NCBI GenBank assembly: GCA_903822495.1
Contig: CAIJPD010000018.1
Span: forward strand, 62,001-126,000
DNA from: an uncultured Chloroflexota bacterium
Lineage (GTDB): Bacteria > Chloroflexota > Limnocylindria > Limnocylindrales > CSP1-4
Direction: 5' to 3'
DNA: 64,000 nt
Shown: positions 58,824-64,000 of the stretch, one piece after another
Layout of the letters: each line of letters begins with the position of its first letter
Numbering within the stretch: the stretch's first letter is position 1
Made by a program: the position numbers and the translations under genes
Notes under the pieces: generated by a model
Seen by the model: the letters and a program-made list of their open reading frames with translations, nothing else
What the model was told of the DNA's origin: nothing
The model's database searches: none

Positions 58824-58888
58824 CGCCGCCGGTCACGGCGCCGCCGGTCACGGCGCCGCCGGTCACGGCGCCGCCGGTCACGGCGCGG
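58824..58888. repeat. 15-bp tandem repeat, four-plus copies
   Basis: The unit GGTCACGGCGCCGCC occurs at 58831, 58846, 58861 and (partial) 58876, with half a unit before. Three copies are identical. It lies in the spacer between the ABC exporter and the arg operon and is not inside any gene I support. Confidence 0.9.
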
Positions 58889-58955
58889 TATCGTGGGCGG
58901 CCGAAGCAGCAGCGGTGTCCCGGCCCGGGTCGGGCGCGGGGCGCCGTGCATGGAG

Positions 58956-58994
58956 GATGCATAGTCATGCGACGTTCATGTATAGTCATGCGAC
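58956..58994 (+). promoter_or_regulatory. Tandem ARG-box-like operator of the argCJBRG operon
   Basis: Two 18-bp direct repeats, 58956-58973 and 58977-58994, separated by GTT. They read GATGCATAGTCATGCGAC and CATGTATAGTCATGCGAC (16 of 18 identical). Each contains a partly palindromic core (GCAT-AGTC-ATGC; CATG-TATAGT-CATG). Two 18-bp boxes with a 3-bp gap is the binding geometry of the ArgR hexamer, and argR is in this operon. TATAGT (58981-58986) inside box 2 may be the -10. Confidence 0.65.
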
Positions 58995-58995
58995 C

Positions 58996-59067
58996 ATGAC
59001 GGCGGTCCTCCCGATCCCGACGATCCGATCGGCCATGCCTCCCGCGAGAGGCCCGGTGCGCCTGTGA
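58996..59067 (+). CDS. Possible 23-codon leader ORF before argC
   Basis: ATG 58996 opens the short peptide MTAVLPIPTIRSAMPPARGP plus VRL, whose TGA overlaps the argC GTG (GTGA). It starts nine bases after a TATAGT -10-like hexamer, so it could itself be the leaderless first ORF of the operon. It has three Arg codons (CGA, AGA, CGC); AGA and CGA are rare in this GC-rich DNA. It could couple translation of argC to arginine supply, or be a chance ORF. Confidence 0.4.
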   Translation: MTAVLPIPTIRSAMPPARGPVRL

Positions 59068-60224
59068 GCGCTGGCATCGATCTCGCCGCGGGGATCGCGG
59101 CGGACCGCCCGTCTGGGACCTCCCTGCCCCGCTCCGGCTGGACCACCAACCCGGACGGCTCGCCCCGCCGCATCCGCGTCTCCATCATCGGCGCGACCGG
59201 ATACGTTGGCTCGGAGCTGACCCGCCTGCTCAGCCGCCACCCCAACGTGGAGATCGTGGGCCTGGTGGCGCGCGGCCGGGACCACGAGCCGGTGGGCCAT
59301 CACCACCCGCACCTGTCCACCACCAACCTGGTGATCGACAGCCACCTGCCCGCGTCGGACGCGATCTTCCTGGCCCTGCCCCACGGCACCGCGGCCGCGA
59401 TGGTCGGCGAGCTGGCCGAACAGGGCACCACGATCATCGACCTGGGCCCGGACTTCCGCCTCAGCAACCCGGCGGACTACCCCACGTGGTACCAGTTCGA
59501 CCACCCGGCCCAGGACCTCCTGGCCAGGGCCGTCTACGGCCTGCCGGAGCTCCACCGTACCGAGCTCCAGGCCCTCGTCAACGCGCCGATCGCCATCGTC
59601 GGCGCCCCCGGCTGCTATCCAACGGCCACCAACCTGGCACTCGCCCCGCTGGCGCGCGCCGGCCTCATCGGCGACCTGGTGGTGGATGCCAAGAGCGGCG
59701 TCTCCGGCGCCGGCCGCGATCCCAAGCCGCACCTCCACTTCGGCGAGATCAACGAGAGCGTCTCGGCCTACGGCCTGGGCGGTCATCGCCACGTCGCGGA
59801 GATCGAGCAGGAGCTGGCGGGCGTCGCGGCACGCGCCGGACTGGCACCCGCCGCCAACCCCGGGATCACGGGCGTGGACTTTCTCCCGCACCTGATCCCC
59901 ATGACGCGCGGCATCCTGTCCAGCTGCCACGTCCGGCCCACCCGCCCCGTGACGCAGGCGGAGCTCAACGACCTGTACGCCCAGGCCTACGATGGCGAGC
60001 CGTTCGTCTCGGTCGTGAGCGAGCCGCCGTCCACCAAGCAGACGCTGGGCAGCAACCAGGCCCGCGTCTACGTCCTGTACGACCAGCGGATCAACCGGAT
60101 CATCGCCATCGGGGCCATCGACAACATGGTCAAGGGCGCGGCGGGCCAGGGGATCCAGGCATTCAACCTCGTCCACGGGCTGCCGGAGACCGCCGGTCTC
60201 GAGCAGCTCCCCCTCGCCCCCTAG
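59064..60224 (+). CDS. argC: N-acetyl-gamma-glutamyl-phosphate reductase
   Basis: A 386-residue NADPH-dependent enzyme for the third step of arginine synthesis. The dinucleotide fold begins RVSIIGATGYVGSELTRLLS at about residue 37. The active Cys184 is in GAPGCYPTATNLALAPLARA. The catalytic region HRHVAEIEQELAG and GVDFLPHLIPMTRGILSSCH follow. About 36 N-terminal residues precede the fold, unusual for ArgC, so translation from a later start is possible; GTG 59064 is supported by the overlap with the leader ORF. The argJ ATG follows six bases after its stop. Confidence 0.94.
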   Translation: MSAGIDLAAGIAADRPSGTSLPRSGWTTNPDGSPRRIRVSIIGATGYVGSELTRLLSRHPNVEIVGLVARGRDHEPVGHHHPHLSTTNLVIDSHLPASDAIFLALPHGTAAAMVGELAEQGTTIIDLGPDFRLSNPADYPTWYQFDHPAQDLLARAVYGLPELHRTELQALVNAPIAIVGAPGCYPTATNLALAPLARAGLIGDLVVDAKSGVSGAGRDPKPHLHFGEINESVSAYGLGGHRHVAEIEQELAGVAARAGLAPAANPGITGVDFLPHLIPMTRGILSSCHVRPTRPVTQAELNDLYAQAYDGEPFVSVVSEPPSTKQTLGSNQARVYVLYDQRINRIIAIGAIDNMVKGAAGQGIQAFNLVHGLPETAGLEQLPLAP

Positions 60225-60230
60225 GGACCC

Positions 60231-61616
60231 ATGACCAGAACGCCCTCCCCCGCCCTCTCCGCGCTGACCAGCGGCCTGCCGGTCGTCACCCGCGAGCCCG
60301 TCGTCCCCGGCGGCTTCCTGGTCGGCGGCATGACCGCCGGGATCAAGGCCTCGGGCCGCCCCGACCTGGCGATGATCAAGGTGGTGGACGGCCCGGCCCC
60401 CGTGGCCGGCGTCTTCACCCGGAACTCGTTCGCGGCGGCGCCGGTCCGGCTCTGCCGGGCCCACCTCAAGGCGACGAACCCGGCGGGCGACGGGCGGTCC
60501 GGCTGGACCCACGGCGTGGTCTCCACCAGCGGGTCGGCCAACGCGGCGACGGGCGAGGCCGGCGAGCGAGATCAGGCCGCGATCGCGGGCTGGCTGGCGG
60601 CCGCCCTTGGACCCAGCGTGACCCCGGAGCAGACCCTGGGCTACTCCACCGGCCTCATCGGCACCCGGCTGCCCCTCGACAGGGTGTCGGCCGGGATCGC
60701 GGCGCTGGCGACTCGCCTGGGCAGCGACGGCCCCGCGCTCGCCGGCACGGCCGAGGCGTTCCGGACCACGGACTCGCGGGCCAAGATGGCGACCACCACG
60801 GTCCAGATCGCCGGACCGGACGGCGTCGCCCGGACGGTCCGCGTCAGCGGGATCGCCAAGGGCGTCGGGATGATCCATCCCCGGATGGCCACGATGCTCT
60901 CCGTCGTCATGACCGACGCCGCGGTGGCCGCCCCGGAGGTCCTCGCCGACATCCTCTCCCCCGTCGCCGCCCGGACGTGGAACCAGCTCAGCGTGGACGG
61001 CGACACCAGCACCAACGACTCCGTCCTGCTGATCGCCTCGGGTGCCGCGGGCACGGTGCCCGTCGCCCAGGGCGACGCCGCGTTCGACGCGCTGCGCAAG
61101 GGCGTAGAGGCGGTCGCCCGCGACCTCGCCCGCCAGCAGGCTGCCGACGGGGAGGGCGCCACCACGCTGCTGACCTGCCAGGTCTCCGGCGCGCTGGACG
61201 ACGCGGAGGCCCGCGCCATCGCGCGGGCCGTGATCTCCAGCAGCCTGGTCAAGGCCGCGTTCCACGGCCGCGACCCCAACTGGGGCCGCATCGCCGGCGC
61301 CGCGGGCAACGCCCGGATGACCGATGCCGCGATCCTGGTGGCGGCCGGCCTCCCTGCAGGTGAGGCGGAGCGCCGCGGCGGCGGCGGCGTCACCGTCGAC
61401 CCTGCCCATCTCGTGATCGCGATCGCCGGGCACACGGTCTACGACGGCCCGGCCGGGGGCCCTGCCGCCTTCGACAAGGCCGAGGTCCGCGCTGACCTCG
61501 ATGCGCCCGAGGTGCTGGTCCGCCTTGACCTCGGCCTGGGCGACGGCCGTGGCGAAGCGTTCGGGTGCGACCTCACCGAGCAGTACGTCATCGAGAACTC
61601 GGAGTACAGCACGTGA
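60231..61616 (+). CDS. argJ: Bifunctional ornithine acetyltransferase / N-acetylglutamate synthase
   Basis: A 461-residue Ntn-type enzyme that moves acetyl from N-acetylornithine to glutamate. The autocleavage nucleophile is Thr221 in IHPRMATMLSVVMTDAAV. Further blocks: VFTRNSFAAAPVRLCRAHLK, GYSTGLIGTRLPLDRVSAGI, NDSVLLIASGAAG, and AAFHGRDPNWGRIAGAAGNA at the C-terminal side. Its presence explains the absence of argA/argE here. Length is about 50 residues above the family mean, mainly from small insertions. TGA overlaps argB GTG (GTGA). Confidence 0.95.
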   Translation: MTRTPSPALSALTSGLPVVTREPVVPGGFLVGGMTAGIKASGRPDLAMIKVVDGPAPVAGVFTRNSFAAAPVRLCRAHLKATNPAGDGRSGWTHGVVSTSGSANAATGEAGERDQAAIAGWLAAALGPSVTPEQTLGYSTGLIGTRLPLDRVSAGIAALATRLGSDGPALAGTAEAFRTTDSRAKMATTTVQIAGPDGVARTVRVSGIAKGVGMIHPRMATMLSVVMTDAAVAAPEVLADILSPVAARTWNQLSVDGDTSTNDSVLLIASGAAGTVPVAQGDAAFDALRKGVEAVARDLARQQAADGEGATTLLTCQVSGALDDAEARAIARAVISSSLVKAAFHGRDPNWGRIAGAAGNARMTDAAILVAAGLPAGEAERRGGGGVTVDPAHLVIAIAGHTVYDGPAGGPAAFDKAEVRADLDAPEVLVRLDLGLGDGRGEAFGCDLTEQYVIENSEYST

Positions 61617-62401
61617 GCGAGATCCTGGTCGTGAAGCTGGGCGGCACGACGATCGCGGACCAGCGCCAGGTGCTGGACGAGGTGGCCCAGGTCGGCCGCC
61701 GTCGGCCCGTGGTCCTGGTCCACGGCGGCGGCAAGCGGATCACCGAGTGGCTGGAGCGCCTGGGCGTGAAGAGCACGTTCGAAGGCGGCCTGCGCGTGAC
61801 CAACAAGGAATCGCTGGAGGTGGCCGCGGCCGTCCTGCGCGGCGTGATCAACTCCGAGCTGGTGGCCGGCCTGCGCGACGTGGGCGTGGACGCGGTTGGC
61901 CTGTCGGGCGTGGACGGCGGCCTCCTGGTCGCGGAGCGTGTCCCCGGGCTGGGACTGGTCGCCCACGTCGTGGGCCTCCGTCGTGACCTGCTGGACGCCA
62001 TCCTGGTCGGCGGCCAGGTTCCGGTCGTGGCGCCGCTCGCCCGTGACGAGGAAGGGATCGTCTGCAACGTCAACGCGGACGACGTGGCGGCGGGCATCGC
62101 CAACGGCCTGGGGGCGCGGCAGCTGGTCCTGCTGACCGACGTGGACGGGGTCCGCGGGGCGGACGGGAAGCGCATCGACACCATGTCGGCCCAGGAGGCC
62201 GAGGCGCTCATCGAGCAGGGCGTGATCTCGGGCGGGATGGTTCCCAAGATCCGGGCCGCCCTGGCCGCCCTCACCTACCCCGGTTCTGAGGCGATCATCG
62301 CCGACTCGGCGGCCGACCATGCCCTGGAGCGGGCCCTCGTCGACGAGGGCTTTGGCACCCGGATCCGGGCCACCGCTCCGGCTGGCGCCGGGGCGGCCTG
62401 A
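61613..62401 (+). CDS. argB: Acetylglutamate kinase
   Basis: A 262-residue amino-acid kinase for step two of arginine synthesis. Nucleotide and substrate motifs: ILVVKLGGTTIADQRQVLDE, VVLVHGGGKRITEWLERLGV, TFEGGLRVTNKESLEVAAAV, CNVNADDVAAGIANGLGARQ, LVLLTDVDGVRGADGKRID and SGGMVPKIRAALAAL. The N-terminal helix typical of arginine-inhibited hexameric NAGKs is missing, which suggests the feedback-insensitive dimer type. Start GTG 61613 overlaps the argJ stop. Confidence 0.94.
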   Translation: MSEILVVKLGGTTIADQRQVLDEVAQVGRRRPVVLVHGGGKRITEWLERLGVKSTFEGGLRVTNKESLEVAAAVLRGVINSELVAGLRDVGVDAVGLSGVDGGLLVAERVPGLGLVAHVVGLRRDLLDAILVGGQVPVVAPLARDEEGIVCNVNADDVAAGIANGLGARQLVLLTDVDGVRGADGKRIDTMSAQEAEALIEQGVISGGMVPKIRAALAALTYPGSEAIIADSAADHALERALVDEGFGTRIRATAPAGAGAA

Positions 62402-62417
62402 CACGCCCGGAGCGGTC

Positions 62418-62933
62418 GTGACCGGCGCCGGGTCTGCTCGGCGGGATCGCCAGCGGATCATCCGCGACCTGATCTCGCGTGAGCCCATCGAGAGCCAGGC
62501 GGAGATCGCCGCGCGCCTGACCGACCTGGGCTTCGCCGTGACGCAGACCACCGTGTCGCGCGACATCGCCGAGCTGGGCCTGGTCAAGGCCGTCCGCGCC
62601 AGCCGCCACGTCTACGTGGCGCCCGAGGACCTGGCCCCTGCCGGTGACCCAACCGATGCCCGTCTCCGCCGGACCCTGGCCGACTACCCGGTCCGGATCG
62701 GCCGGAGCGGCCTCATTCTCGTCCTCTCGGGAGCGCCGGGCACGGCGAGCGTCATCGCCCAGGCCATCGACGATTCCAGCCTCCGCGAGCAGGAAGGCAC
62801 CCTCGCGGGTGACAATACGTTGATCGTCCTCTTTGCCGACGAGGCGCGCCTCGAGCGCTTCCGCGACCGGCTCCAGGCACTTCAACCAGCCCCGGCCCAG
62901 CAGCCGTTCGAAACCCCGGAGGTTCAGCCGTGA
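62418..62933 (+). CDS. argR: Arginine repressor
   Basis: A 171-residue ArgR. The N-terminal winged helix is RDRQRIIRDLISREPIESQA followed by the recognition segment FAVTQTTVSRDIAELGLVKA. The C-terminal oligomerisation/arginine domain holds DSSLREQEGTLAGDNTLIVL (G-T-x-A-G-D-x-T). The last 20 residues are Pro/Gln-rich. GTG 62418 has GGAG seven bases upstream. It likely binds the tandem boxes at 58956-58994. Its TGA overlaps argG GTG. Confidence 0.95.
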   Translation: MTGAGSARRDRQRIIRDLISREPIESQAEIAARLTDLGFAVTQTTVSRDIAELGLVKAVRASRHVYVAPEDLAPAGDPTDARLRRTLADYPVRIGRSGLILVLSGAPGTASVIAQAIDDSSLREQEGTLAGDNTLIVLFADEARLERFRDRLQALQPAPAQQPFETPEVQP

Positions 62934-64000
62934 AGAAGGTGGTCCTCGCCTATTCGGGCGGCCTGGACACGTCCGTGGCCGTCGCCTGGCTGCGCGAGCA
63001 ATACGGGTGCGAGGTGATCACCCTCACCGTCGACCTGGGTGGCGGCTCCCTGCGCGAGGGCGTGGAGCGGCGCGCCATCAGCGCGGGTGCCAGCAGGGCC
63101 TACGTCGTGGATGCGCGGGAGCGCTTCGTCACGGACTTCGTCTGGCCGCACCTCCAGGCCAACGCCCTCTACCAGGGCGTCTACCCGCTGGCCACGGCCC
63201 TGGCGCGGCCGCTGATCGCCCAGCTCCTCGTCGAAGTGGCCCAGAAGGAGGGCGCCGACGCGGTGGCCCACGGCTGCACCGGCAAGGGCAACGACCAGGT
63301 CCGCTTCGACGTCGCGGTGCACGCCCTCGATCCCGGCCTGGAGGTCGTCGCGCCCATGCGAGTCGGCATGGGCCTGTCGCGTGAGCAGGAGATCGACTAC
63401 GCGCACGAGCGCGGCATCGAGATCCCGATCACCAAGGCCTCCCCCTACTCCATCGACGCCAACCTGTGGGGCCGCAGCATCGAGGCCGGGGTGATGGAGG
63501 ATCCGTGGGCCAGCCCGCCCGCGGACGTCTTCGAGCTCACGGTGGATCCGGCCCTGGCGCCCGCGGCGAGGGAGATCACGATCGCGTTCGAAGGCGGGAT
63601 CCCGGTCTCCATCGACGGCGAGCGGCTGCATCCCCTCGAGCTGGTCGACCGACTCTCCGTCCTTGCCGGCGAGCACGGCGTGGGCCGCCTCGATCACGTG
63701 GAAGACCGCCTGGTCGGCATCAAGAGCCGCGAGATCTACGAAGCCCCGGCGGCCACCGTCCTCCACGCGGCACACCGTGCCCTGGAGGGCCTGACGCTCA
63801 GCAAGGACACCCTCCGCTTCAACCGACTGGTCGCCGACGAGCTGGCGCGCCTCAGCTACGACGGGCTCTGGTTCAGCGCCCTGCACCGTGACCTGCGCGG
63901 CTATGTCAACAGCTCGCAGCGAGTGGTCTCGGGCGAGGTCCGGATCCGCCTGGATCACGGCAGCGCGACCATCGCGGGCCGCCGCTCGCCGCTCAGCCTG
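62930..64000 (+). CDS. argG: Argininosuccinate synthase, 3' end cut by window edge
   Basis: The first 357 codons of an enzyme joining citrulline and aspartate with ATP. The PP-loop is VVLAYSGGLDTSVAVAWLRE. Further motifs: HGCTGKGNDQVRFDVAVHAL, PITKASPYSIDANLWGRSIE and GIKSREIYEAPAATVLHAAH. Full-length homologues have about 400 residues, so around 40 are missing beyond base 64000. GTG 62930 overlaps the argR stop and has GGAGG ten bases upstream. argF, argD and argH are not in view. Confidence 0.95.
   Translation, partial: MKKVVLAYSGGLDTSVAVAWLREQYGCEVITLTVDLGGGSLREGVERRAISAGASRAYVVDARERFVTDFVWPHLQANALYQGVYPLATALARPLIAQLLVEVAQKEGADAVAHGCTGKGNDQVRFDVAVHALDPGLEVVAPMRVGMGLSREQEIDYAHERGIEIPITKASPYSIDANLWGRSIEAGVMEDPWASPPADVFELTVDPALAPAAREITIAFEGGIPVSIDGERLHPLELVDRLSVLAGEHGVGRLDHVEDRLVGIKSREIYEAPAATVLHAAHRALEGLTLSKDTLRFNRLVADELARLSYDGLWFSALHRDLRGYVNSSQRVVSGEVRIRLDHGSATIAGRRSPLSL

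Noticed and set aside
58824-58888. Tandem repeat considered as a CRISPR fragment
   Set aside because: Units are contiguous with no spacers and only 15 bp long; no cas gene nearby.
56404-58989. An 861-codon minus-strand frame opposite the ABC exporter
   Set aside because: Low-complexity translation, including repeats produced by the 15-bp tandem repeat; the plus-strand exporter has all ABC motifs.
1-64000. tRNA or rRNA genes
   Set aside because: I looked for T-arm GGTTCRA-type signatures followed by an acceptor stem in the intergenic gaps and found none that fold; a tRNAscan-SE run would settle it.

Overview
This window is about 64 kb of high-GC (roughly 70%) bacterial chromosome, densely coded on both strands, with very many GTG starts and ATGA/GTGA/TGATG gene overlaps. 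It contains no rRNA, recognisable tRNA, CRISPR array, insertion sequence or phage gene. The gene set suggests a free-living aerobic Chloroflexota bacterium of the Limnocylindria type. This rests on a Tat-exported [NiFe] hydrogenase with cytochrome b, F420 biosynthesis with LLM and PPOX-class flavin/F420 enzymes, homodimeric AceE pyruvate dehydrogenase, a NiaR regulator, and the DUF3090/SCO1664 gene pair otherwise typical of Actinomycetota. The phylum call is an inference; an actinobacterium is the main alternative.

Layout. 1-4154 (minus): a partial GlcG-like gene, DoxX, an alpha/beta hydrolase, and a coupled cassette of AtzG-like subunit, amidase and carboxymuconolactone-decarboxylase-like protein. 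4446-10923 (plus): a hydrogenase operon (small subunit, large subunit, cytochrome b, maturation protease, HypA, HypC), followed directly by an EamA transporter and an uncharacterised protein that I believe is DUF6390. 11-16 kb: a tandem universal stress protein and a large secreted subtilisin. 15.5-21.6 kb (minus): a MarR/RND efflux pair and an ABC-2 exporter. 21.7-23.9 kb: NiaR with an NCS1 permease. 24-33 kb: MgtC, an orphan ABC ATPase, a class A PBP, an XRE-TPR regulator, a sulfite-oxidase-like membrane protein, and DUF3090/SCO1664. 33-36.4 kb (minus): NEW3 protein, ABC ATPase and ABC-2 permease. 37-42.8 kb: MFS, MarR, DUF72, PQQ-sugar dehydrogenase-like lipoprotein, thymidine kinase and FTR1 iron permease. 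43-49 kb: AceE, nicotinamidase, 5'-3' exonuclease, inositol-phosphatase family and a zinc-ribbon membrane protein. 49-55 kb: the F420 region (two LLM enzymes, MTA phosphorylase, PPOX protein, CofD, a CofC-CofE fusion). 55-58.7 kb: thioredoxin reductase and an ABC exporter. 59-64 kb: argC-argJ-argB-argR-argG, running off the right edge.

The most striking non-coding signal is a recurring start architecture. A TANNNT hexamer ends exactly six bases before an ATG/GTG in front of at least ten transcription-unit-leading genes on both strands, with no Shine-Dalgarno. Six more genes show close variants. This points to widespread leaderless transcription, whereas genes inside operons use Shine-Dalgarno sites or stop/start overlaps. 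Other regulatory signals are two 18-bp direct repeats 3 bp apart (ARG-box geometry) with a 23-codon leader ORF before argC, a 24-bp near-palindrome on the niaR promoter, a perfect CsoR/CstR-like palindrome before thioredoxin reductase, and a 19-bp inverted repeat on the FTR1 promoter.

The best candidate for something undescribed is the hydrogenase locus. Its small subunit has Asn where a proximal-cluster Cys is expected (C63-x-x-N66), and two genes of unknown role follow the maturation genes without a break.
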